Below are positions 25,548-35,711 of a stretch of 64,000 bases of DNA, piece after piece. The position numbers and the translations under genes are program-made. Within the stretch, counting starts at the first letter, position 1, and each line of letters starts with the position of its first letter. The stretch is from contig JAGBDV010000002.1 of NCBI GenBank assembly GCA_017937305.1, forward strand, positions 1 through 64,000. The letters are read 5' to 3'. The DNA comes from Bacilli bacterium. GTDB taxonomy: Bacteria > Bacillota_I > Bacilli_A > ML615J-28 > CAG-313. Under the pieces are notes generated by a model. It made no database searches. It was not told the origin of the DNA and saw nothing but the letters and a program-made list of their open reading frames with translations.

Positions 25548-26672
25548 TTATTTATTATGAGGTATTTTTATTAATGATATTGCTTCAGCACCTATACCTT
25601 CTTCTAAAGATATAAGACCTTTTTTATTTAATGTTGCTGCTTTTACACAAACATTAAAGGCATTAGTAATCTCTTTGATATTTTTAGCCATTTGTTTTTT
25701 ATAATCTTTTAATGAAGGTTTAATTAAATAAACCATAACATCAATAGATTGTATTTTAATATGTTTTTTATTTAACAAACTTACTACTTCTTTTAAGAAT
25801 AAACTTGAATCATATCCTTTATATAAAGGATCAGTATCAGGAAAAAGTGTACCAAGATCTCCTAAACCTGCAGCTCCTAGTAAGCATTCTGTTACTGCGT
25901 GATACACAACATCTGCATCACTATGACCTTTTAAAATAGGATATTGATCAAATATAATTCCTCCAAGAATTAATTTACCATGATCATCAAAAGGATGATA
26001 ATCTAATGAATGTCCTTGTGAATAATTATATTTGCTGGATAATTCATATTCAATATAATCAAGGTCATTAATAGTTGTAAGTTTTAAATTATTAGTAGAT
26101 TCTCTAACAAAACAAACTTCAAAATCTTTTTCGAATAATGCGATCTCATCAGTTATTAATTTTTTATTTTCTAATATTTCATCAAATAATGATTTATGAA
26201 AAAACTGGGGAGTAGTTATTGAATAAAGTAAATCTCTATTAACAAGTTCTACTGTAGTTGTAACTTTTCTAATTGTATCTGTTACACGATGATACATTGT
26301 ACCAAGTAAAAATCTTGTTGATGCTTTTTTGATATTTTTTATATCATCAATGTGAATTAATGGTCTTGCAGCATCATGGATAAATGCATAGTCTCCTGAA
26401 ACACATTTTATAGCATTTCTTACACTTTCGCATCTAGAAGTACCACCAAGTATAATTTTAACATTATATGATGTATTCTTAATATATTCAGAAACTATAT
26501 CATAATCATTTTCTGATACAACTAAAATATATTCATCAAATCCCACTTGAGTGAATTTTTCTAAACTATAAATAAACAGTGGGACTTGATTTATTTGATA
26601 TAATACTTTATTAATTTCTAAGCCACATCTAGATCCGTTACCTGCCATTAATAAAATTAAACTATTTTTCAT
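25548..26672 (-). CDS. ispDF: Bifunctional IspD/IspF, isoprenoid MEP pathway
   Basis: 374 residues. N-terminal ~220 residues are IspD (cytidylyltransferase for methylerythritol phosphate) with LMAGNGSRCG at 8-17 and FIHDAARPL near 97. The rest is IspF (cyclodiphosphate synthase) with metal-binding DYH near 222 and GHSDADVVYHAV near 245, and LGDLGTLFPD near 272. Fusion of non-consecutive steps 3 and 5 is known in some bacteria; it is unusual in Firmicutes (family knowledge). The IspD P-loop is divergent (LEINK where PKQ is typical). Overlaps the PAS gene by 11 bases. Confidence 0.93.
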   Translation of the reverse strand: MKNSLILLMAGNGSRCGLEINKVLYQINQVPLFIYSLEKFTQVGFDEYILVVSENDYDIVSEYIKNTSYNVKIILGGTSRCESVRNAIKCVSGDYAFIHDAARPLIHIDDIKNIKKASTRFLLGTMYHRVTDTIRKVTTTVELVNRDLLYSITTPQFFHKSLFDEILENKKLITDEIALFEKDFEVCFVRESTNNLKLTTINDLDYIEYELSSKYNYSQGHSLDYHPFDDHGKLILGGIIFDQYPILKGHSDADVVYHAVTECLLGAAGLGDLGTLFPDTDPLYKGYDSSLFLKEVVSLLNKKHIKIQSIDVMVYLIKPSLKDYKKQMAKNIKEITNAFNVCVKAATLNKKGLISLEEGIGAEAISLIKIPHNK

Positions 26673-27882
26673 TTACATCATCCTTTAATGAATCATTTAA
26701 TAATTCTTCTACCTTATACACAACAGGTGCAATAGGTGTTTCAGATAAGCCAGAAATAATGTCTACTGATTCTTTTGTAGAAATAATACGATCTATAATT
26801 TCTTCATCACATCTAGATAAGATATGAATAATTGATACATATTCTTCACCTTCTCTTGATAAGAATACCGCATCTTCTACTGCGTTAAAGCAAACATTAT
26901 TAATTCTTAATCTTATCTTGATTCTTGTTGGACTGATACTATTAATAGTTGAACTTTGTTCATTGTATTTATCTTTGTCTTCATCAACAATCATATCATA
27001 TACTTCTTTGAATGTATATGATTCTTTATCAATACCAACAAATTGTTTAAAACTTTCTGTAGCATAGAATAGTTTTTCTTGATAATCATAATATAATCCT
27101 ACGCCTTCAGATAAAGACATTAGAATATGTAAAACATTTTTATGATTATATAAATTATTTACCATACCATCTAGTTTACCTTTAATACTAGAGATTAAAG
27201 TTTGTTTATCACTATAGAAATATACGGCGCTACCAATCTTTTTATCCTTAAAATATATTGCTTGAATAAACCCATAATAATGAGTTATTTCATCATGTTC
27301 TCTTAATCTTAAATCAATAGTGAATTCATACATTTTATATTTACTTAGTACTTCATCTAAATGACTAAGAAATAGTTCTCTATTAGAAGTAATAAATTCT
27401 TCACCATTAATTTTGTGAACATCAAGTGTATCAAAAATTAATTTCCAACCATCTTTCTTTTCTAGTTCTTTTTTAGTAAGTCTTGTCATTTGCGCAAATG
27501 AAATACTTGAACTTACAATACGATTTTTCTTATCCATACTGATAAAAAAATCTGTCGTATCGTTTTTAATATGGTCTTCTATTTTTTGACGATGAGTTTC
27601 AGTGCATAGATATTTATAAACCATTAATGCCATTCTTAATAACATCACAGCATATAATGAGATTACAATAATAGTATATATATTTTTATTAGATTGATCT
27701 AAGAATGCTACCGCAATTAATAATGCTAATAAGATAGTAGATAAAATATCATACTTTTTAAATATTATGAATTTCACTACGATTGTACAAAGCATCATCA
27801 TAGCTAGTCCTGTGTATAACACAATACCAAACTTACTAATGATTTGATATACAAATGCTAATGTATTAATTGTTGTAATCAT
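26662..27882 (-). CDS. Membrane sensor protein with PAS-like domains, next to cdaA
   Basis: 406 residues. Four membrane helices occupy residues ~8-90. Residues ~105-225 look like one PAS domain (DFFISMDKKNRIVSSSISFAQMTRL) and residues ~245-355 like a second (LSEGVGLYYDYQEKLFYATESFKQFVGI). No GGDEF, EAL, kinase or DHH motif is present, so it does not hydrolyse c-di-AMP and is not GdpP. It occupies the position directly after cdaA where cdaR is normally found. It may sense a signal and act on the cyclase; that is inference from position only. Confidence 0.6.
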   Translation of the reverse strand: MITTINTLAFVYQIISKFGIVLYTGLAMMMLCTIVVKFIIFKKYDILSTILLALLIAVAFLDQSNKNIYTIIVISLYAVMLLRMALMVYKYLCTETHRQKIEDHIKNDTTDFFISMDKKNRIVSSSISFAQMTRLTKKELEKKDGWKLIFDTLDVHKINGEEFITSNRELFLSHLDEVLSKYKMYEFTIDLRLREHDEITHYYGFIQAIYFKDKKIGSAVYFYSDKQTLISSIKGKLDGMVNNLYNHKNVLHILMSLSEGVGLYYDYQEKLFYATESFKQFVGIDKESYTFKEVYDMIVDEDKDKYNEQSSTINSISPTRIKIRLRINNVCFNAVEDAVFLSREGEEYVSIIHILSRCDEEIIDRIISTKESVDIISGLSETPIAPVVYKVEELLNDSLKDDVNEK

Positions 27883-27894
27883 TTGATACCTCTT

Positions 27895-28686
27895 TTATTG
27901 AATAATAATATGATTTGTAAGTGATAATCTTAATGCTTCTTCACTTAAACCTTGAGTAATAGTTCCTCCAAGTGTAGTAGAAACTCTACCTGATTCTTCA
28001 GAAACAATTACTGTAAAAGCATCACTATCTTCACTAATACCAATAGCTGCACGGTGACGTGAACCAAGTTCACTATTGATATCAGGTTTATCACTAGGTG
28101 TATAGAATGTACCTGCACACATGATGCGATTACCTCTAATAATTACAGCACCATCATGTAAAGCAGTATTCGGGAAGAAAATAGTTTTTAAAAGTTCTAC
28201 TGTTACTTCTGCATCTAGTTTAACACCTTTTTCAATATATGTATTTAAATTTTGTGTTTTTTCAATTGTAATAATTGCACCAATTTTTCTTGAAGATAAA
28301 TATGCTGTTGCAGCAACTAAAGTATCGATTAATTTTTCTTTAGCATCTTCATCAGTTAAAGTACTTTTTGGAGTTTTAACTACTGGTGAATAATTTCTTG
28401 AGCTATATTTTAAGTCATTATTAGTTACTACTAAACAATTAGTAGAAACTAAAACACCTAAAAATAATAATCCAAACTTAACTAATTCAAGTTGTAATAT
28501 GCAAGCTACAATACCTGCTAATAAATATACTGCAGAAATAACTAAAGTTTTTCTTCTTTTAGTTTTCTTATAAATGAAAAACGCTACTACTGCAAATATA
28601 AGAATAAATAAAACAAGTTCTACAGCTAACATTACATAGTTAGTTTGATCATTTAACATTCCTATATTAATTAAAGTTTTTAACAT
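27895..28686 (-). CDS. cdaA: Diadenylate cyclase CdaA (c-di-AMP synthase)
   Basis: Membrane-bound enzyme that makes c-di-AMP from two ATP. 263 residues: three helices in the first ~90 residues, then the DAC domain with HDGAVIIRG near 178 (DGA motif) and GSRHRAAIG near 209 (RHR motif), ending in VSEESGRVS. In most Firmicutes the operon is cdaA-cdaR-glmM. Here neither cdaR nor glmM follows; the next gene encodes a PAS membrane protein, and an ankyrin protein and a large ATPase precede it. Confidence 0.95.
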   Translation of the reverse strand: MLKTLINIGMLNDQTNYVMLAVELVLFILIFAVVAFFIYKKTKRRKTLVISAVYLLAGIVACILQLELVKFGLLFLGVLVSTNCLVVTNNDLKYSSRNYSPVVKTPKSTLTDEDAKEKLIDTLVAATAYLSSRKIGAIITIEKTQNLNTYIEKGVKLDAEVTVELLKTIFFPNTALHDGAVIIRGNRIMCAGTFYTPSDKPDINSELGSRHRAAIGISEDSDAFTVIVSEESGRVSTTLGGTITQGLSEEALRLSLTNHIIIQ

Positions 28687-28700
28687 TTTAAGTTGCCTTT

Positions 28701-29207
28701 CTATTTCTTATTTTTTAATAAATTTACAATATGATCATTTTTTTCATCTAACGCATAATCAAGTGGTGATTGATTTCTTTCATCAACCAGTGACACATCA
28801 GCCCCTGCTTTAAGTAGAAGTTTAACGATATCTGAATATCCTTCAGATACAGCTAAATGTAAGGGAGTTGCTTCAAACTCACAAGCTATATTAATATCTA
28901 CTTTACAATTAATTAATTCTTTTACTAAAATAATACGATTATTTTTAACTGCTAAATGAAGTGGTGTATCATAGTTATCATCACAAATATCTAAATTTAA
29001 ACCGCATTTTAAAAGATAAATAAATAATCCAGTAACATTATATTTTACAACATAATGACCAAGTGTTTTACCTTTTAAATATTTAGTATTAATATTGAAT
29101 CCATTTGCAATTTGATTACGAATTGTTTTTTTAATTAACGCAAGATGATTTGGATAATCTCTGAATACATGAATTATACTTATAAACATCTGTTTATTAC
29201 TTGGCAT
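28701..29207 (-). CDS. Ankyrin-repeat protein
   Basis: 168 residues. After about 40 helical residues come four ankyrin-like repeats (residues ~45-165), the clearest being DTPLHLAVKNNRIILVKELI and ATPLHLAVSEGYSDIVKLLLKAGAD. No signal peptide, so cytoplasmic. Ankyrin repeats bind proteins; the partner is unknown. Its ATG overlaps the stop of the large ATPase gene (TAATG), so the two are probably made together, and cdaA follows after 14 bases. Confidence 0.88.
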   Translation of the reverse strand: MPSNKQMFISIIHVFRDYPNHLALIKKTIRNQIANGFNINTKYLKGKTLGHYVVKYNVTGLFIYLLKCGLNLDICDDNYDTPLHLAVKNNRIILVKELINCKVDINIACEFEATPLHLAVSEGYSDIVKLLLKAGADVSLVDERNQSPLDYALDEKNDHIVNLLKNKK

Positions 29208-32200
29208 TATTTATTACCTTCTTTTGCAAGTTTACAGATTTCTGCAACAACATCATCTAAATTTTTATTAAGTTGTTCCATACAATAAATATAAATATCC
29301 CATCCACGTTTCTTATATTCATTTACATAATAAATATAATCATCAACCATTGAATAACACATATCAGTTCTTTGACCATAAATTATGAAACCAATATTTT
29401 TATTTTGTTTCTTTAGTACTAAATCAATATAACCAGGACCAATTTCTATATTAACACCATATTTAATTAAACGTTCATAAATAATTTTAGTAATACCATC
29501 TATTCTAAACTGTAGTTCTTTTGGTTTACCAATAAAATCATCAATTCTTTCAATTAATAAAGCATTTTGTTTAGTAATTCTTAATCCTTGATAACACAAA
29601 TATACAGCATGTTTTGCAGTAATATAATTACGTTTAACTATGTCTATTGTAATATTGTTTAAAGACTCTAAATCTTCATACCACAAATATGTATAATCAG
29701 AAAGTCTAGTAGATTCATATTCTGTTGAAATAATCTTAATTGAAAGATTTAATATTCTAATTGTATCTTCCATCGAAAATTCAAGAGAAAGTTTATTAAC
29801 AAATAAACTATAAACTTCTCGTCTTGTACTTGGTTTAGATACTAATATATTAAATACTTTCTTATCTGATTTTTCATAATGTTCTTTAAACTTTTCAATT
29901 ACCATATCTACCATCTCAGAGATAGAAGATAACTGATGTTTTTCTATTACTAAAGAAGGAGTATAAATGTATTGATTATCGTTTTGCCAAAGATTACCAA
30001 ATTCAGATTTCATTTCAATATAGCGTTTATGAAGTGGAATACACGTAAAGTTTTTATTTCTTTGCATCAAAGAGTTAGTAGCAGATGATTGGAATGATGC
30101 ATCCCCAAAGATTACTACTTGAGAAGCTTTATAAATATTAGAGTATTTATTAGATGTTGATAAATGAGCATCATCAATAATAACTAAATCAAAGAATGAA
30201 AAGTCATTCATACGATTAAAGACATCAATATCTGCAATAAATAATTTTTTATAATGCGGAGCATTTTCAACAATAGAATTAAATGGATCCACTAGTGGAG
30301 TAATTTTAAATACTTTTTGTTTCTTATTAGAATATCCACTAATACGTTTACGTAATTCTGCAATATTAGTTTCACAGAATCTTTCTTCTTCTTTTTCAAA
30401 CTTATTAACCGTCTTGATTAAATTAGAAATACTAAATTCTTGGAATCCAAGTTTAATCATATCACGATAATATTTACTCATTGTCGAATATAAATAAAGT
30501 TCAGAAATATTACTTATATCATTATTAAATTTACCATCTTGAATATTATTTGCAAAATCTTTTAAACCATAATAATGATAAGAATCTAAAATATGTTCTA
30601 CTTTATAGATATGTTCTAATTGATCTATCTTTTCTACATACTCTGTTAGTATTTTATTAATATCAACGAATGATTCATTTTGTAGATTCATTTTACCTTG
30701 ATAGAAGCAAATAGAAAATGCTCTTAAAGCGTTATACCATTTTTCATAGTAGTTGCCAAAATCAGAACAACTTTCCATAAATTCAGTATATACTTTATCA
30801 TTAAGTAAAGCAGTATAAATATTTTCTTGAGTAATTCCTTCATAGTGTTTTAAACGCTTAATAAAGTTTCTAAAGTGTTCAATTGTTTGACCTAAAGTAA
30901 TTGTATCTGTTTCACTACCTTTATAAGCATCACCATATAATCCTTTATAGTAACTATCTTGTTCTTTTAAATGTTTTACACTTTCTTGATATTGTTTATC
31001 AACTTCCATTAAATATAAAACATCATAAGTTTTTATAATATCATTAGATTTAAAATAAGATTTAATATTTTCAATTGCTTTTAAGACTTTTTCTAAATAT
31101 GGTATATATGATTTAATTGATTTAACTGATTCAATAAAGTTACTACCAGATACCTTTAAATTAAATTCAGCTAAGCCTGATTCAATAACTCCAAGTTCTT
31201 TTTGATTATCTCTTAAAATTGTTAAATCAACTATTAAATCACTACGTTTAAAGTTCTTAATCGTTTTAGCTTTCTTAATAAATAAATTTAAAACAATAGT
31301 TTCCCATGGAGTTAAGCTATCAATAAAATTTAGGAATGATAAATAATTACCCCAAGTATTTTCATCATTTTTATTAGAGACAGTTTCCTTAGGTAATTCA
31401 TTCTTAAGTTCAGTAATCTTTTCAAAATATAATTTTAAATTAGTTGCAACAACTGAAGCATTAGTTTTATTTTTACGTAAATCTAATTTATTTACCATTG
31501 TTTTAACTCTTTTAACACTATGTGGGTCTTCTACTATTTCTTTAATAGTAGCATAATTCATTTCATCCATATTAAAGAAAGGTTGTAAATTTTGATATTG
31601 ATCAACTATTTGAGTATTTACAACATTTAACTTTTCTGCTTTATCTCTTAAAATTTTAGGATTTAAAATAAATTCATCTAACCAAGCTTCATCAATTTCT
31701 GAAGTTTCAAATAGATGTAAAAGCTTATTTAATAATACAAATTGTTCTGCACTAGGAGACTCAAAATCAAAGTAATTCTTAATCTTTTCATATATATCAA
31801 TTGAAGCAGAAACCCACTTCTTAGATTTAGAATAAATACTTTCAACTAAGTCATAACTATTTAATAACTGATCTACATATTTAACATCTAAACTACTATT
31901 ATCTTTAATTACATAATGTCTATTTACAATTTGTTTAAAGTCATTTTCAATAGTGCCTGGTTCATACACATCAACACAATTTTTTTCATAGAAATAAATT
32001 CCATTATAATAGTAATCAACATAGTGAGAAATTTTACTAAGGGCATCAGTACTTTTTTCGATAAAATCATCACTGCCCCATACTGCAAGAGGTTTATATA
32101 TTTTAAAACTATTTAATTCTTCAATTAAGTGTAAGAAACTTGTAATATTTTCTATTTTATTTAAATGATACTTAGATGTAATTTTATCTAAGTGACGCAT

Positions 32201-33532
32201 TATTTTCTTATTTTCTTCAAAGAATTCTTTTGTATGTTCTTTAATTTCTGGAGCTGTTAAAGCATTTTTACCTGATTGAAGTCTAGCCCAAACATTATTA
32301 GGAAGAGGATCTACTTGTTGTAAACAAACTTCTACTTCTTTTAATGTCTTATAAATATATTCTACTTCTTCACGGTCTAAATTCTTTTCAAGGTAAATCT
32401 TATCTTCTAAGCCCATTGATTTTCTTGTTGCAAGTTTTTCTAAAATATAACTATAAGGATAGCCATGGAATTTCTTATGATAAGTATCTCTATATGCTGC
32501 AACATCATCAATTACACTAAAATTAAAGGAATCAATTGGTAGTACTTCTACTTGTTCTATATCGTCTAAATTCCATATATTTTTAGTTAAATCGTATGCA
32601 TAAGGTTCAAAACCTAAATATTTAATATATCTTCTAAAATCAGTAATATTATCTAAATCTTGATTAACATATAATACTTTCTTACCATCATAGATTTTAT
32701 CTGCAATAATGTTTAATGCTGTAGAAGTTTTACCAGCACCAAGTTTACCATCAACAACGATATTTTCACCATTATGAGCTTTTAGGATTACATATTTTTG
32801 TTCTACATTTGCAGGTTTAATACTATGAATACTATTAAAATATTTTTTAATTAAATCAATATCATTAATTTCATATATCGAATGCTGTACATTAAAGAAA
32901 TTTTCTTGTTCAATATAGTCTGAATATTCAACTTCCATTAAAGATAAATAATTGCTGGTTCCAATACTAAATCCAGTAATATCTCTTAACTTTTTACAGA
33001 AATTATCAAGTTCAAAAACATTATCAATTTTAGTTTCTGCAAGGCTTGCAAGTTCACTTATTTGTTTTTCTTCTAACAAATTATCAAATTTACATAATCT
33101 AGATAACATTGTATTAAAACAAGCATGACCAGTAAACACTAATTCTTGTTTAACATAATCAATAGAAAGTGGTAATAAAATAATCGGTGCAAATTTTTCA
33201 ACACCTGTTTTATCAATGTATCTTGCAGTACCACAAGTTAAGATAAATTTTGATGAAGAAGATTTTTGATGTAAACTATACAAATAGTTAATTTGATAAT
33301 TAATATCAGCTTCTTTTTGATCTGTTATTTTACCAATACCTAAAGCAGTAATATCATAATAATATATTTCACTAAGTGCAACAGGATGACCATTAAAAAG
33401 CTTGTCAAGAACTTTTATATCGACATTACCTAGTTCAATATAATAATTTTCTTCTAGTATATTTAATAAATGTTGATTTACAGATTGAATACTAAATTCG
33501 TTCTTTCTTCTTTCCTTTTCAATTTTATTCAT
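29207..33532 (-). CDS. Large divergent DUF4011-type SF1 ATPase/helicase with nuclease-like C-terminus
   Basis: 1441 residues. The N-terminal ~200 residues resemble DUF4011 (APIILLPLSIDY, CGTARYID). Walker A GKLGAGKTS is at 262-270. A long helical middle (~400-1080) is followed by FDLVIIDDAHLS (Walker B) near 1130 and FGDASFQ (motif III-like GDxxQ). The final ~110 residues look like a PD-(D/E)xK or Vsr-like fold: YGVNIEIGPGYIDLVLKKQNKNIGFIIYG. Related proteins are common in antiviral islands. Canonical motifs V-VI are hard to find, so helicase activity is uncertain. The frame opens 10 codons earlier, but GAGGTG before this ATG decides the start. Confidence 0.6.
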   Translation of the reverse strand: MNKIEKERRKNEFSIQSVNQHLLNILEENYYIELGNVDIKVLDKLFNGHPVALSEIYYYDITALGIGKITDQKEADINYQINYLYSLHQKSSSSKFILTCGTARYIDKTGVEKFAPIILLPLSIDYVKQELVFTGHACFNTMLSRLCKFDNLLEEKQISELASLAETKIDNVFELDNFCKKLRDITGFSIGTSNYLSLMEVEYSDYIEQENFFNVQHSIYEINDIDLIKKYFNSIHSIKPANVEQKYVILKAHNGENIVVDGKLGAGKTSTALNIIADKIYDGKKVLYVNQDLDNITDFRRYIKYLGFEPYAYDLTKNIWNLDDIEQVEVLPIDSFNFSVIDDVAAYRDTYHKKFHGYPYSYILEKLATRKSMGLEDKIYLEKNLDREEVEYIYKTLKEVEVCLQQVDPLPNNVWARLQSGKNALTAPEIKEHTKEFFEENKKIMRHLDKITSKYHLNKIENITSFLHLIEELNSFKIYKPLAVWGSDDFIEKSTDALSKISHYVDYYYNGIYFYEKNCVDVYEPGTIENDFKQIVNRHYVIKDNSSLDVKYVDQLLNSYDLVESIYSKSKKWVSASIDIYEKIKNYFDFESPSAEQFVLLNKLLHLFETSEIDEAWLDEFILNPKILRDKAEKLNVVNTQIVDQYQNLQPFFNMDEMNYATIKEIVEDPHSVKRVKTMVNKLDLRKNKTNASVVATNLKLYFEKITELKNELPKETVSNKNDENTWGNYLSFLNFIDSLTPWETIVLNLFIKKAKTIKNFKRSDLIVDLTILRDNQKELGVIESGLAEFNLKVSGSNFIESVKSIKSYIPYLEKVLKAIENIKSYFKSNDIIKTYDVLYLMEVDKQYQESVKHLKEQDSYYKGLYGDAYKGSETDTITLGQTIEHFRNFIKRLKHYEGITQENIYTALLNDKVYTEFMESCSDFGNYYEKWYNALRAFSICFYQGKMNLQNESFVDINKILTEYVEKIDQLEHIYKVEHILDSYHYYGLKDFANNIQDGKFNNDISNISELYLYSTMSKYYRDMIKLGFQEFSISNLIKTVNKFEKEEERFCETNIAELRKRISGYSNKKQKVFKITPLVDPFNSIVENAPHYKKLFIADIDVFNRMNDFSFFDLVIIDDAHLSTSNKYSNIYKASQVVIFGDASFQSSATNSLMQRNKNFTCIPLHKRYIEMKSEFGNLWQNDNQYIYTPSLVIEKHQLSSISEMVDMVIEKFKEHYEKSDKKVFNILVSKPSTRREVYSLFVNKLSLEFSMEDTIRILNLSIKIISTEYESTRLSDYTYLWYEDLESLNNITIDIVKRNYITAKHAVYLCYQGLRITKQNALLIERIDDFIGKPKELQFRIDGITKIIYERLIKYGVNIEIGPGYIDLVLKKQNKNIGFIIYGQRTDMCYSMVDDYIYYVNEYKKRGWDIYIYCMEQLNKNLDDVVAEICKLAKEGNK

Positions 33533-33624
33533 AAAGCACCTCGTGTAAACATACTTATACATTTATATTATATCACATTAATAAAAAAAAGCATTCAATA
33601 AGGAAAAGATTTTTTAAAAAGAAA

Positions 33625-33654
33625 AAACACTAATCAAATTACTAATTAGTGTTT
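33625..33654 (-). terminator. Terminator of the ClpC-like gene
   Basis: AAACACTAAT/ATTAGTGTTT stem followed by TTTC on the minus strand; it includes the stop codon of the ClpC-like gene at 33642. Confidence 0.8.
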
Positions 33655-35573
33655 ACCATTTCAAGTATTTTATTTTGATTTATTTGATATTTACCTATTG
33701 GTTTTTGAATAGCTTGATAATATATATTAATTTGATCTTGATATTTTAGATTTTTAAATCCTTCAATAATAATCCCTCTTTTAAGTAAGCTATTTAATAA
33801 TTCAGATGTATTTTCATGAATAGAAGTAATTACAATATCATAATTTAAATTATTATTTTTACTATTTTCAATAAAACCAATTGAATTACTATTTATATTT
33901 TCATCGATAATAAAGAGTACACTTTTTAAATAGATATATCTTGAGTGAGAATCAATAATATAATGTTTATTAAATAGATTCTTAAAAAATAATTTAATTA
34001 TAGAATTAGATAAATGATAATTTTTTAAATAGATAATACTAAACGGATACTTCATTAAATGATTTAGAAGTATTCCTCCATCATCATATCCAACATATCC
34101 TTTTGATGAACCAATTAAATTAGAGATTGATTCTGCTTTTTGATAATCGTTTAAATCGAGTTCTAGAAAGTGTTCTTTCTTTATACTAAATACTTTTTCC
34201 AAATCTTTTTTTAGTAAATCAAAATTAAATGTGTTATTTGCAAGAACTATTCCCATATTTTTTAAAGATTTAATTGGCTTTATTCTTCTTAAATATAATA
34301 GTTTTAATTCATTATAATAAAGCTTATAATTATTAAGTTCTTCTAGTGTTGGAATATTAATACCTTCATGAGAAGATATTACATCTTTTACTAATTGATA
34401 AATATTTATGCCTAATAACTTATACCTTGATAGTGTTTCATCTAAAATATCAATCGCTTTATCAGGAAAAGTCTTATTTAAAATATAATTATCTGCAAGT
34501 TCAATAATGTAATCAATTAATCTTTCTTCTATATATACTTGATAATGATTTTCATATATATCTTTAATGCCCATTAAAATATTCTTAGTTTCTTCAAGTG
34601 AAGGTTCATCAATAAATATAGTTTGAAATCTTCTTATTAATGCTTTATCTTTTTCAATATACTTATAATATTCATCAAGCGTTGTTGCAGCAATGAGTTT
34701 AAGTTTGCCTTTCGATAAATAAGGTTTTAAAATATTTGCAACATCTAATGAACCATCATTTGATCCTGCACCTACAATATTATGTACTTCATCAATGAAT
34801 AATATTGCATTTTGATTAATTACATATTTTATTGCATTCACTAGTTTTTCTTCCATTTCACCGCGGTATTTAGTTCCTGAAATTAAACTACCTAAATCAA
34901 GTTCATATATATCTTGATTAAGTTTTTTAGAAAGTGCACTTACTAATTGAGTCTTTCCAATTCCAGCTTGTCCAATTAATAAGGGATTATTTTTTTGTCT
35001 TTTAGATAATATATATAAAAGCTGATTTAAGTAATTTTTTCTTTCTATATATTTATGTAAACTTTCTTCTTTTGATAAATTAATTAAATAATTAGGTTTT
35101 ATTACTTGTTCTTTATCAAGTATTAAAACTTCTTCTTTATAAAAATTAAATATATCAATTATATCTTGTTTTAATTGTTCAATATCAATATTTAAGTTTA
35201 ATAAAATCTTTGTGCCACTATATGTTCTATTGCAAAGCATTGTATAAAACATGTGTTCATCATATACATATTCTGATCCTACTTCTTTTGAAAGAATTGA
35301 TGCATCAATTACTAATTGTTCAAATTCTTTTGTAAATACTTTAGAAGGTTGTTCAAATACTTCTTCTTTTTTATACTCTTCTACTAAATCATTATATTCT
35401 ATTTCTAATTCATTTAATAAAAAATGACATATTGTATCGTTAGCATTATACATCGCTAATAATAAATAAAATGTAGTTACATAATCTTCATTATTAGTTT
35501 CGTTATTTATTTTTACAAGGTTCTTAGCAGTTTCAATTAATTCAACAGCTCTTTTACTAAATGATTCTAACAT
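33642..35573 (-). CDS. ClpC/ClpB-like AAA+ protein with a degenerate second ATPase domain
   Basis: 643 residues, against about 810 for ClpC. Residues 1-140 are a Clp-N double repeat. D1 is intact: Walker A GQAGIGKT at 201-208, Walker B LFIDEVHNI near 257, and an arginine-finger region KALIRRFQ near 310. A short helical segment stands where the middle domain would be. D2 is a relic: ANNTFNFDL replaces the Walker A GPTGVGKTE, KNYHLSN replaces DEIEKAH, yet SNLIGSSKGYVGYDDGG (the pore-loop GYVGYEEGG block) is kept. So only D1 should hydrolyse ATP. No clear ClpP-binding loop was found. No CtsR site is evident upstream. Confidence 0.75.
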   Translation of the reverse strand: MLESFSKRAVELIETAKNLVKINNETNNEDYVTTFYLLLAMYNANDTICHFLLNELEIEYNDLVEEYKKEEVFEQPSKVFTKEFEQLVIDASILSKEVGSEYVYDEHMFYTMLCNRTYSGTKILLNLNIDIEQLKQDIIDIFNFYKEEVLILDKEQVIKPNYLINLSKEESLHKYIERKNYLNQLLYILSKRQKNNPLLIGQAGIGKTQLVSALSKKLNQDIYELDLGSLISGTKYRGEMEEKLVNAIKYVINQNAILFIDEVHNIVGAGSNDGSLDVANILKPYLSKGKLKLIAATTLDEYYKYIEKDKALIRRFQTIFIDEPSLEETKNILMGIKDIYENHYQVYIEERLIDYIIELADNYILNKTFPDKAIDILDETLSRYKLLGINIYQLVKDVISSHEGINIPTLEELNNYKLYYNELKLLYLRRIKPIKSLKNMGIVLANNTFNFDLLKKDLEKVFSIKKEHFLELDLNDYQKAESISNLIGSSKGYVGYDDGGILLNHLMKYPFSIIYLKNYHLSNSIIKLFFKNLFNKHYIIDSHSRYIYLKSVLFIIDENINSNSIGFIENSKNNNLNYDIVITSIHENTSELLNSLLKRGIIIEGFKNLKYQDQINIYYQAIQKPIGKYQINQNKILEMVNTN

Positions 35574-35711
35574 TTACCTTATCTCCTTATCTTTTATATC
35601 CCTTAAATTATATGATATGGTTACTTAAATTATTATAATTTTAGAAATTGTCTTATTTTTTTGATATAATAGATATGATTAATAATAACAATATAAAAAG
35701 AGGAGCGATTT

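Noticed and set aside
26662-27882. GdpP-type c-di-AMP phosphodiesterase
   Set aside because: PAS domains and helices fit, but the DHH/DHHA1 catalytic motifs and the GGDEF-like domain are absent.
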